Of a DNA stretch of 13,468 bases, positions 7,779-13,468 are shown in pieces. The stretch spans positions 1-13,468 of the forward strand of contig JAITOJ010000007.1 of NCBI GenBank assembly GCA_031290005.1, in the 5' to 3' direction. The stretch is from Treponema sp. Lineage in GTDB: Bacteria > Spirochaetota > Spirochaetia > Treponematales > Treponemataceae. The position numbers were made by a program, and so were the translations under genes. How positions within the stretch are numbered: position 1 is the first letter of the stretch; each line of letters opens with the position of its first letter. The notes beneath the pieces are model-generated. The model worked only from the letters and a program-made list of their open reading frames with translations, was not told where the DNA came from and made no database searches.

Positions 7779-8509
7779 ATTAAATCCTTTTTCGCGGTAT
7801 AGCTTCCCAGAGGATTTCTGATGCCCCATTGCTCCAGAGGAAGGGAGAGGGCATCAGCCGGGTCGCCGTCAAACACGACTTTTCCTGCCTGAAGAACCAC
7901 AAACTGGTCCGCCAAACCAAGGCATTTCTCAAGCTCATGGGTCAAAATAATCAGAGTTTTCCCCTGGCCGTGAAGTTCCACAATCAGAGTATTCACCTGT
8001 TTGACCCCTTCGTAATCTAGATTTGCGTAGGGCTCGTCAAAAATGATTATTTCCACATCCATGGCCAGCACTCCTGCCACCGCGAGCCGCCGTTTTTCGC
8101 CCCCCGAAAGGCTCCGGGCGGGCATTTCCGCCTTGTGTAGCAACCCCACGGCCGCGAGGGCCGCGTCAGCGCGGCGAATAATTTCGGCTTTGGGCAGTTT
8201 CATATTTCCCGGGCCAAAGGCGGCATCCTCCCGAGGAGTTTCCCCCAGGATTTGGCTGTCCGCATCCTGAAACACCAGTCCCACCGGGTGTGAAGTCCGT
8301 ATCAAACCTGATGTGGGCGTTTCCAAGGACGCGATAATCGACATGAGGAGGCTCTTCCCCGCGCCGTTCGCCCCGGCGATAACCAGGCGTTCTCCCCGGC
8401 TTACGGTCAGACAGACATCCTCCAATGCGGTCACCCAGCCAGGGACATCGGCTGAGGGAAACCGTTTGGAAACATGGGAAACTTCAACCGCGTTTTCCCG
8501 GTGAGTCAT
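7769..8509 (-). CDS. bioM: ECF transporter ATP-binding protein BioM
   Basis: 246-residue ABC ATPase with all motifs intact: Walker A GANGAGKS (46-53), Q-loop Gln81 (VFQDADSQ, the EcfA-type form), signature LSGGEKRR (134-141), Walker B EIIIFDEP (153-160) and switch His191. It powers the biotin transporter as the A component at the inner face of the membrane. Only one A-type ATPase is encoded here, as in BioMNY systems, so it would work as a homodimer. Its ATG overlaps the bioY stop codon (ATGA, 8506-8509) and its end overlaps bioN, so the three genes are translated in series. The assignment to biotin, rather than a general ECF module, rests on bioY and the BirA-type operator. Confidence 0.92.
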   Translation of the reverse strand: MTHRENAVEVSHVSKRFPSADVPGWVTALEDVCLTVSRGERLVIAGANGAGKSLLMSIIASLETPTSGLIRTSHPVGLVFQDADSQILGETPREDAAFGPGNMKLPKAEIIRRADAALAAVGLLHKAEMPARSLSGGEKRRLAVAGVLAMDVEIIIFDEPYANLDYEGVKQVNTLIVELHGQGKTLIILTHELEKCLGLADQFVVLQAGKVVFDGDPADALSLPLEQWGIRNPLGSYTAKKDLIWR

Positions 8510-9117
8510 CGCTCTTGTATATCATCGCCAATATACCGCGCCGCTATGGGCCGGAGCTGAGCGGTAAGGGGAATAAGCAACGCCGCCTTGATGAGGTCGC
8601 CGGGGGCAAACGGGACGATTCCCATCATCACCGCCGCCAGAGGAGTAAGGGAATTGAGCCGCATCAAATGGAACGCGCCCAACACGTCGATAATTGCGAA
8701 ACCCGCTAGGGCGGCTCCCATAATTTTGAGGTACTGCCAAAGGGAAGCCTTTTTTTCTGCGACCTTTGGCCTGCCTAAAATAAGACCCGTTGTCAGACTG
8801 CCAATAAAGTACCCCGCAAGATAGCCCCCCGTGGGTCCCGCCAAGACCGCAAATCCCCCGCGGCCGCCAGCAAATACCGGCAGCCCCAAAGCCCCCGCCA
8901 CAATGAAAAGCCCCACTGCCGCCGCGCCCTGCACGCTGCCCAAAAGCGCCCCCGCCAGGATGACAAACATGTTTTGAAGCACAATCGGCACTCCCAGAAT
9001 GCCCACAGGGATTGAAATAAAACAGGTGACCGCAATCAACGCCGCAAAAAATGCCGTAAATACCGAACGGTTCCGCAGTGTTTTTGATGCCGTGCCGGAT
9101 TTTTGACTAGTTTCCAT
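8506..9117 (-). CDS. bioY: Biotin transporter substrate-binding protein BioY
   Basis: 203 residues, the S component that binds biotin in the membrane. Six hydrophobic stretches span roughly residues 18-185. Family landmarks are GLPVFAGGRGG (78-88), GPTGGYLAG (94-102) and PGDLIKA (172-178), the last holding the Asp and Lys conserved in BioY. The length is normal. GAGGT lies about 8 nt before the ATG. The gene heads bioY-bioM-bioN and is preceded by a near-ideal BirA operator, so expression should drop when biotin is plentiful. No biotin synthesis gene is seen in the window. Confidence 0.95.
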   Translation of the reverse strand: METSQKSGTASKTLRNRSVFTAFFAALIAVTCFISIPVGILGVPIVLQNMFVILAGALLGSVQGAAAVGLFIVAGALGLPVFAGGRGGFAVLAGPTGGYLAGYFIGSLTTGLILGRPKVAEKKASLWQYLKIMGAALAGFAIIDVLGAFHLMRLNSLTPLAAVMMGIVPFAPGDLIKAALLIPLTAQLRPIAARYIGDDIQER

Positions 9118-9132
9118 ATTTGCTTACCTCTA

Positions 9133-9168
9133 TATTGTAAACAAAAATTTAAAAAATGGTTTACAATA
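9133..9168 (-). promoter_or_regulatory. BirA-type biotin operator upstream of bioYMN
   Basis: TATTGTAAAC (9133-9142) and GTTTACAATA (9159-9168) are perfect 10-bp inverted arms with a 16-nt AT-rich spacer. The core TTGTAAAC-N15/16-GTTTACAA is the known consensus for biotin protein ligase/repressor BirA. On the minus strand a possible promoter, TTGAGT (9173-9168) with TAAATT (9151-9146) at 16-nt spacing, would lie under the operator, which fits repression; the -10 is weak and other choices are possible. Confidence 0.88.
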
Positions 9169-9235
9169 CTCAAAAGAATAACGGGACGGGAATTTTTTGT
9201 CAAGAGAGCGGGCGGCTGTACCGATATTCTGATAT

Positions 9236-9943
9236 ATGAACTGGTTGGTAAAATTCACTGTTCTTTGTCAATTTTTGCTGATGCCTGCTGTCTATGGCGT
9301 TATTATGGAAGATTCTTACGACCTGAGCGCTTTGATTGCGGAAATCAATAGCGTACGTGCGCCGGTCGTGAAAGGCAGCCATTTGATTTTTACTGCTGAC
9401 GCGAAACCTCGGTTTGTGGGAATCACCTTTGACTTTGAAAATTTTAAGACTATCCACAGTTTGCGGCGGATTGATACCTATGATATGGATTACAAAGTGG
9501 TGAATGCCCTCTATTTTTATGTGCTTGATATACCGGAAAATCTTACTACAGTTTCCTATAAATTGGTTGTTGACGGCCTATGGACGATAGACCCTGTCAA
9601 CCCAAACACAAAATACGACAGGACTGCGGGAATGCTTTCAACGGTAAAAATTCCACAGACTGGCGCTCAGGGGAGCGCCGCAAGATATGGTACTGCCCGA
9701 TTTGTATATTACGGAGAGCCTGGTGTTCATGTCCGTCTGAACGGCAGCTTTACCAATTGGGACCCCTATATTTACGAACTCCGGGAAACAGCTCCCGGTG
9801 TCTATGAATTGGAACTCCCGCTTCTTAAGGGGACATACTACTACTATTTTGTCCGGGGACTCAGCGAGCTTACTGACCCGACTAACCCCAGCCGTATACA
9901 TTCACCGGATGGCCGCAGCGCTTCAGTGCTGAAAGTTGACTAA
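9236..9943 (+). CDS. Secreted protein with two E-set/CBM48-like domains
   Basis: 235 residues. Residues 1-20 look like a signal peptide (Lys6, then a hydrophobic run to about AVYG), so the protein is probably exported. Two domains of the glycogen-binding/early-set type follow. Domain 1 (about 55-138) contains DGLWTIDPVNPNTKYD, typical of CBM48-like folds. Domain 2 (about 152-235) contains VHVRLNGSFTNWDPY, GVYELELPLLKGTYYYYFV and DPTNPSR. No catalytic domain is attached, so it is a binding or structural protein at best. No Shine-Dalgarno sequence is evident; a possible -10, TATTCT (9225-9230), ends 5 nt before the ATG without a clear -35. The next gene starts 30 nt downstream but has its own promoter. 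The ligand is unknown. Confidence 0.8.
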   Translation: MNWLVKFTVLCQFLLMPAVYGVIMEDSYDLSALIAEINSVRAPVVKGSHLIFTADAKPRFVGITFDFENFKTIHSLRRIDTYDMDYKVVNALYFYVLDIPENLTTVSYKLVVDGLWTIDPVNPNTKYDRTAGMLSTVKIPQTGAQGSAARYGTARFVYYGEPGVHVRLNGSFTNWDPYIYELRETAPGVYELELPLLKGTYYYYFVRGLSELTDPTNPSRIHSPDGRSASVLKVD

Positions 9944-9965
9944 CAACCCCTAAACATAGTATTCT
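9936..9965 (+). promoter_or_regulatory. Sigma70-type promoter for the DUF2156 / ThrC-like pair
   Basis: TTGACT (9936-9941) overlaps the stop codon of the preceding gene and is followed after 18 nt by TATTCT (9960-9965). The ATG at 9973 is 7 nt past the -10 box, where transcription would be expected to begin. No Shine-Dalgarno sequence fits in the gap, so a leaderless message is likely. Confidence 0.65.
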
Positions 9966-9972
9966 ATACCGG

Positions 9973-10881
9973 ATGAGAGTAATACCTGATTTTCCCCATT
10001 TTGAACCGATTGATTTAGCAATGGGAGAGGAGATTTGTGATTTTTGTCTCGGTTTACCCGATGGCGCCTGTGAATTTCCCTTTGCCGCCATGTATCTGCT
10101 CAGAAACAAATATCAAACCCAGATTTCACGGTTAGTCCCTGATGCCTATGCCCTCAGCGGGGTGGAAAAACGGCTTGAAAAGATAACCGGACAGAGCGTT
10201 TTTTTTCAGTTTTTAAGCCGCCGGCTGCCTGAACAACAGGAACTTGAGGGATTATTTTCCCAATTCCCGGTTTGGAAGTCCCTTCCGGCATCGGTTCATA
10301 AGCAGATAGGAGAAAATCTCTCTTCCCGGGGTTTTCAAACTCTGGAAGACCGGGATAATTTTGATTACCTGTATTTGCGGAGTGACCTGGCGGAACTGCA
10401 CGGAAAAAAATTCCATAAAAAGAAAAATCTGGTGAACGCATTTTTGGCTTCTTACCGCGCGGAGGCCAAGCCTCTTGCGCCGGCCCTCGTGAAAGACGCT
10501 TTGTCAGTACTTGACTGCTGGCAGGACTGGCATTCCGGGAAAGAAAAAACCGATTATGGAGAATGCAAAGAAGCCCTGGAACACATGGAACTCCTGGGGC
10601 TTGATGGCGTCCTGGTATATGTGGATGACAAACCCACGGGCTTTTCTTTGGGCGAGAAAATCGCCGGAGGAACCATGTACTGTACCCACTTTGAAAAGGG
10701 AATAGAGGGGGTCAAGGGCATTTATCAGTTTGTCAATCAGGAAGCGGCAAAACAGCTTCCTGAAACAGTCGTCTATATCAATCGCGAACAGGACGTCGGT
10801 GACGAAGGACTCCGGCAGGCGAAAATGACCTACCGGCCCAGCGGTTTTGTGGAAAAGTATCTTGCCTGGAGGCAAAAATGA
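9973..10881 (+). CDS. DUF2156 protein (phosphatidylglycerol lysyltransferase C-terminal-like)
   Basis: 302 residues. The protein is recognised as DUF2156, a GNAT-like fold related to the C-terminal domain of MprF-type aminoacyl-phospholipid synthases, from FPFAAMYLLRNKY near the N-terminus, NFDYLYLRSDLAELHGKKFHKKKNLVN in the middle (129-155, cited here only as a landmark), and REQDVGDEGLRQAKMTYRP (271-289) near the end. Unlike MprF it has no membrane helices, so it is a soluble stand-alone form whose substrate is unknown. Its stop codon overlaps the start of the threonine-synthase-like gene (ATGA, 10878-10881), so the two are cotranscribed and probably translationally coupled. Confidence 0.85.
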   Translation: MRVIPDFPHFEPIDLAMGEEICDFCLGLPDGACEFPFAAMYLLRNKYQTQISRLVPDAYALSGVEKRLEKITGQSVFFQFLSRRLPEQQELEGLFSQFPVWKSLPASVHKQIGENLSSRGFQTLEDRDNFDYLYLRSDLAELHGKKFHKKKNLVNAFLASYRAEAKPLAPALVKDALSVLDCWQDWHSGKEKTDYGECKEALEHMELLGLDGVLVYVDDKPTGFSLGEKIAGGTMYCTHFEKGIEGVKGIYQFVNQEAAKQLPETVVYINREQDVGDEGLRQAKMTYRPSGFVEKYLAWRQK

Positions 10882-12185
10882 AATTTACCAGTACCAGAGA
10901 TAAAAACCGGCGTGTGGGTTTTTCCACCGCCATTACCAGTTGTATGCCCCCGGATGGGGGGCTGTATGCTCCCGCAGGCGAAGAAAATCTGCGAAACTGG
11001 ATATTGTACTTAAACGATAAAACCTCGTTTCAATCCATAGCAGCCACTTTGACATCGGCGCTGATTTGGGATGAATTCAGCCCTATCATCAGCGAGGCAA
11101 TCGCGGTCAAGGCATTCCCGTTTTCACCGGTAGTCCGGCAGCTTGACAGTTCTCTGTATGTCCTTGAGCTGTTTCACGGCCCGACGGGGTTTCACAAAGA
11201 TTTCGGGTTTTCCTATCTTTTTGCGTGTCTGGAATATGTACTGCTCATGAAAGGGGAAAAAGCGGTGGTGGCAGCAGTATGTACCGGCGCTGATTCTACG
11301 AGCATCGCTCATGCCCTCAAAGATAAAAAACACCTTACCGCGCTCCTGCTTTTTCCCGAAGGGGAAACGAAGGGGTTTGACGAATCTGATTGTGTGTGGA
11401 AAGGGGGCAATTTGCTGCCTCTTGAAGTTAAGGGTTCCCTGGATGATTGTTACCGTCTGGTGAAGGAGCTTTTTTCCCGCCGGGACTATGTGGAAAAATA
11501 TGGATTGACTGTAGCGAATACGGCGAATATTGGGCGGCTGCTTCCCCAGACGTTTTTCTATATGTATGCTTTTTCCCGGCTTAAAAGCAATGTCTGCGGG
11601 CCAATTTACTACGCTCTTGAAGCTGAAAACTACGGAGATCTTGCTTCTGGTCTGTATGGCTGGCGGTTTTCTCTCCCGGTTCACGGTTTTATTACCAACT
11701 GCACCTCCGATTTAACCGTGGATGGTTCTAACCGTGCGGAAGTCACGGATGCGATGATTCCTCTGACTGAACGGGCGGTGGCAAATCCGGCCCATCCGTC
11801 GAATCTGGAACGGTTGGAAGATATTTTTATTGCCAATCCCGCGGTAATGAAAGGGCTGGTATTCCCTGCCAAAGTAACCGCCGAAGATATCGAAGGGGCC
11901 GCAAAGGAATTATTCATGAAATACGGTGAGTTCGTGGAACCCGGAGCGGCCTGTGCGTATGCGGCGGCGCAAAAATCCGGTGAACTTATCTATGCGGAAA
12001 ATGGGGCAATCGTGCTGGTGGTTCGGGATCATCCCGCGCTTTTTGCGGACCAAATCCGGCTTTACTGCGGGGAAGAGCCGAAAATTCCCGAAAGGTTCGA
12101 AAAAAATAAATATCCTGTGGTTCCGCAGAAAAGCATTTTACCGCAATTAACGGAAATTATTGCGGTTCTTGACGGCATAAAATGA
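10878..12185 (+). CDS. thrC: Threonine synthase-like protein with altered active-site motifs
   Basis: 435 residues, normal length for threonine synthase, which makes threonine from O-phosphohomoserine with PLP. Family landmarks are clear: PDGGLYAPA (25-33), ELFHGPTGFHKDFG with PLP lysine Lys107, GSLDDCYRLVKELF, VANTANIGRLLPQ (212-224) and VEPGAACAYAA. Several key motifs are changed, however. The usual TSGDTG reads CTGADS (135-140). The PLP-phosphate loop SGNFGD reads AENYGD (249-254). The C-terminal EPHxA reads EPGAA. There are no frameshifts or internal stops. It may be a paralogue with another reaction, or a very divergent ThrC. GGAGG lies 6 nt before the ATG, and the start overlaps the DUF2156 stop. 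Family call firm; threonine synthesis doubtful. Confidence 0.82.
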   Translation: MKFTSTRDKNRRVGFSTAITSCMPPDGGLYAPAGEENLRNWILYLNDKTSFQSIAATLTSALIWDEFSPIISEAIAVKAFPFSPVVRQLDSSLYVLELFHGPTGFHKDFGFSYLFACLEYVLLMKGEKAVVAAVCTGADSTSIAHALKDKKHLTALLLFPEGETKGFDESDCVWKGGNLLPLEVKGSLDDCYRLVKELFSRRDYVEKYGLTVANTANIGRLLPQTFFYMYAFSRLKSNVCGPIYYALEAENYGDLASGLYGWRFSLPVHGFITNCTSDLTVDGSNRAEVTDAMIPLTERAVANPAHPSNLERLEDIFIANPAVMKGLVFPAKVTAEDIEGAAKELFMKYGEFVEPGAACAYAAAQKSGELIYAENGAIVLVVRDHPALFADQIRLYCGEEPKIPERFEKNKYPVVPQKSILPQLTEIIAVLDGIK

Positions 12186-12204
12186 AAAAAATGGTAAAAA
12201 CCAC

Positions 12205-12233
12205 TTGAAAGTTTTATAAAATGAGTATATAAT
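12205..12233 (+). promoter_or_regulatory. Consensus sigma70-type promoter of the ankyrin gene
   Basis: TTGAAA (12205-12210) and TATAAT (12228-12233) are separated by 17 nt. Transcription would start near 12240, leaving a leader of about 28 nt with a normal GAGGAG ribosome-binding site (12256-12261). The spacer contains the palindrome TTTTATAAAA (12212-12221), which might be an operator or merely AT-richness. Confidence 0.8.
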
Positions 12234-12267
12234 ATACACCATAAAACAAGTGAACGAGGAGTTTTAT

Positions 12268-12993
12268 ATGAAAAAACTGATAGTGCCTATTTTGTTATTA
12301 GGGGCTGCGGTTTCAGCATTTGCGCAGATTAGCGATGAGGCATTTTTTCGGCTTTGCGCTACCGGTACGGTAGATAATGTACGGAATGCCGCTGCGGCGG
12401 GGGCAAATATTAACGCTTGGGGCGAAATCAAAGATGCAGATGGTTTCACCAGTTACTACACCTGCCTGATGATCGCGTGTAAAAATGAAAACGTCGAAGT
12501 TGTAGACTTTTTGCTCGACAATGGAGCCAAGCCGAATCCTCATAGCCGGGAATATCCCATGCACTATGTGGTAAACTGGGAACGGAGCGACCGGGCGACA
12601 GTCAAGCGGATGATCCAGAAACTTCACATGAGGGGTGCGGATATTGATGCCCGTACTACCAACGGTCTTACTTCGCTTTTGATGTGCGCCGCTGACCCCG
12701 CTAAAGAAGATTTGGGGCTGCTCTTAATTGAGTTGGGCGCAGGGGTTAATGTTCGGGACGGTGAAGCAAACACGCCGCTCATGGTTGCCCTGACAAGCGG
12801 TATCAACAATTCTATCCAGCATCAGCTTATTGATAAATTGATTAGCCTGAGCGCAAATACAAACGCAAAAAATTTGCTGGGTGACAGAGCCTATACCATT
12901 TTGAAAAAATACGACAAAAAAAAGAGCAACGAGATAACCTATTATTCATGGTATTGGAAAATACAGGATGATTACTACAACGCGAATAACTAG
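12268..12993 (+). CDS. Secreted ankyrin-repeat protein
   Basis: 241 residues. MKKLIVPILLLGAAVSAFA (1-19) is a classic signal peptide with cleavage expected before Gln20, so the protein is periplasmic or surface-exposed. About five ankyrin-type repeats follow, with markers such as VRNAAAAGANINAWG, CLMIACKNENVEVVDFLLDNG, MIQKLHMRGADIDAR, GLLLIELGAGVNVRD and NTPLMVAL. The tail is Lys- and Tyr-rich. Ankyrin repeats bind other proteins; the partner is unknown. A GTG codon at 12250 is in frame, but the ATG at 12268 is preceded by GAGGAG at 6 nt and begins the signal peptide, so it was chosen. The gene has its own promoter and terminator and is thus a single-gene unit. Its surroundings are more AT-rich than the rest of the window. 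Confidence 0.85.
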   Translation: MKKLIVPILLLGAAVSAFAQISDEAFFRLCATGTVDNVRNAAAAGANINAWGEIKDADGFTSYYTCLMIACKNENVEVVDFLLDNGAKPNPHSREYPMHYVVNWERSDRATVKRMIQKLHMRGADIDARTTNGLTSLLMCAADPAKEDLGLLLIELGAGVNVRDGEANTPLMVALTSGINNSIQHQLIDKLISLSANTNAKNLLGDRAYTILKKYDKKKSNEITYYSWYWKIQDDYYNANN

Positions 12994-13005
12994 TTTGGTT
13001 GATAT

Positions 13006-13037
13006 AAAAAAAACGGCTCGCAAGAGTCGTTTTTTTT
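13006..13037 (+). terminator. Rho-independent terminator after the ankyrin gene
   Basis: An A8 run followed by CGGCTC (13014-13019) pairs across the loop GCAA (13020-13023) with GAGTCG (13024-13029), including one G-T pair, followed by T8. Because A and T runs flank both sides, it should work in either direction. Confidence 0.93.
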
Positions 13038-13131
13038 ATTCTGTGCCTTCCCGCAAAATGACCAGATAATTCTCGTACGCAAAGGTGCGGTTCCGGGCGG
13101 TTTCTTCTGCCGCACGCACAAAAAAGAGAAT
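13036..13131 (-). pseudogene. Possible 3' remnant of a minus-strand gene
   Basis: Read on the minus strand towards a stop at 13036-13038, the frame gives a natural-looking C-terminus: FVRAAEETARNRTFAYENY followed by LVILREGTE. Further upstream the same frame enters the tandem array at 13139 and soon meets a stop, so no start codon or N-terminal domain exists. The remnant would then be the end of a gene whose front was lost at the array. About 30 residues is too short to name a family, and chance cannot be excluded. Confidence 0.3.
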
Positions 13132-13138
13132 CCATATT

Positions 13139-13243
13139 AGCCTCGTAATAAGACCCTTATCAGCCTCGTAATAAGACCCTTATCAGCCTCGTAATAAGAC
13201 CCTTATTAGCCTCGTAATAAGACCCTTATCAGCCTCGTAATAA
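13139..13243. repeat. Tandem dyad array, 4.5 units of 23 nt (array D)
   Basis: Four full units start at 13139, 13162, 13185 and 13208, with a partial fifth at 13231-13243. The units are identical except for the last base (C, C, T, C). Each contains a dyad of AATAAG, ACC and CTTAT. Where the last base is T the dyad extends to a perfect TAATAAG-ACC-CTTATTA (13192-13208). The linker between dyads is GCCTCG. Near-perfect identity implies recent expansion or active homogenisation. Confidence 0.9.
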
Positions 13244-13284
13244 ACGCTGTATCTACTGCTATGCCAACCGCCGGTCGCCCAAGT

Positions 13285-13308
13285 AGAGGGCTCCTTCCTC
13301 TTTTTTTT
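13285..13308 (+). terminator. Weak rho-independent terminator
   Basis: AGAGG (13285-13289) pairs with CCTCT (13297-13301) around a 7-nt loop and runs into T8 (13301-13308). The stem is only 5 bp. If it works, it separates any transcript of array D from the last gene. Confidence 0.35.
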
Positions 13309-13315
13309 GCAAATG

Positions 13316-13324
13316 TGCTATACT
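13316..13324 (+). promoter_or_regulatory. Extended -10 promoter of the last gene
   Basis: TG-C-TATACT (13316-13324) is an extended -10 box with no good -35. It ends 7 nt before the ATG at 13332, and the gap CCCGCCC holds no Shine-Dalgarno sequence. The arrangement is nearly the same as before the peptidase gene at 542. Confidence 0.55.
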
Positions 13325-13331
13325 CCCGCCC

Positions 13332-13468
13332 ATGCAGTCAATCGAAACTCAGACCGGAAGCCTTCATTCCGGCATTGCCACCTTGAAAGATTTGGAGAAC
13401 TTTGCCGTCTCCCTGGACTTGCGCCGGTGCGGCAAATGTAACAACAACTGCCTGCTTACCATAAACAC
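13332..13468 (+). CDS. Acyl-CoA dehydratase activase-type protein (DUF2229 region), 5' end only
   Basis: The first 45 codons of a gene that continues past the window. The stretch LRRCGKCNNNCLLTIN (residues 30-45) matches the Cys-rich motif of large acyl-CoA dehydratase activases (BadF/BadG/BcrA/BcrD ATPase plus DUF2229), where it lies after the two ATPase domains and probably holds an iron-sulfur cluster. Here it is preceded by only about 30 residues. An in-frame stop at 13284-13286 and a promoter just upstream support the start at 13332, so the ATPase domains are missing or separate. The call depends on one motif. Confidence 0.55.
   Translation, partial: MQSIETQTGSLHSGIATLKDLENFAVSLDLRRCGKCNNNCLLTIN

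Noticed and set aside
7779..7829. Longer N-terminus for BioN starting at 7829
   Set aside because: The extra 17 residues are not membrane-like, would overlap bioM by about 60 nt, and the ATG at 7778 has a good ribosome-binding site.
12250..12267. GTG start for the ankyrin protein
   Set aside because: The six extra residues would precede a perfect signal peptide, and the ribosome-binding site lies inside this stretch.
13139..13243. Array D as a CRISPR array
   Set aside because: The period is only 23 nt with no unique spacers; units are contiguous and nearly identical.

Overview
The window looks like a piece of a moderately GC-rich spirochaete chromosome, most plausibly a Treponema of the termite-gut or free-living type. 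This is an inference from the gene set: an M16C presequence-protease-like peptidase, a GerMN-domain protein, a DUF2156 protein, a GH5 lipoprotein with a relaxed lipobox, and the beginning of an acyl-CoA dehydratase activase-type protein. No rRNA, tRNA, transposase or CRISPR array was recognised.

Left edge (1-541): a non-coding, GC-rich, structured leader. It holds three small tandem arrays with periods of about 20-24 nt, each built on compact dyads, and a probable terminator. It ends in an extended -10 promoter only 6 nt upstream of the first ATG. Plus-strand block 1 (542-6257) is a tight three-gene run: a large M16C zinc peptidase, a tocopherol-cyclase-like protein, and a GH5 glycosidase lipoprotein with a C-terminal carbohydrate-binding domain. 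Gaps are 19 and 9 nt, and the GH5 ribosome-binding site overlaps the preceding stop codon.

Minus-strand block (9117-6277): bioY-bioM-bioN, a biotin ECF transporter with overlapping genes, followed by a GerMN-domain membrane-anchored protein. Upstream of bioY is a 10-bp-arm inverted repeat, TATTGTAAAC-N16-GTTTACAATA, which matches the BirA operator consensus and so supports biotin-responsive control.

Plus-strand block 2 (9236-12993): a secreted protein with two E-set/CBM48-like domains; a DUF2156 protein that overlaps a divergent threonine-synthase homologue by ATGA; and a secreted ankyrin-repeat protein with its own consensus promoter and a strong terminator. The threonine synthase homologue keeps the PLP lysine but has lost several other catalytic and cofactor motifs.

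Right edge (13006-13468): the terminator, a possible 3' remnant of a minus-strand gene, a 23-nt-period dyad array of four and a half units, a weak terminator, and the first 45 codons of a plus-strand gene. That gene carries the Cys-rich motif of activase/DUF2229 proteins but starts without the usual N-terminal ATPase domains.

Two themes run through the window. One is compact dyads repeated every two helical turns or so at both ends, with unrelated sequences. The other is promoters placed so close to start codons (542, 9973, 13332, perhaps 9236) that the transcripts would be leaderless.
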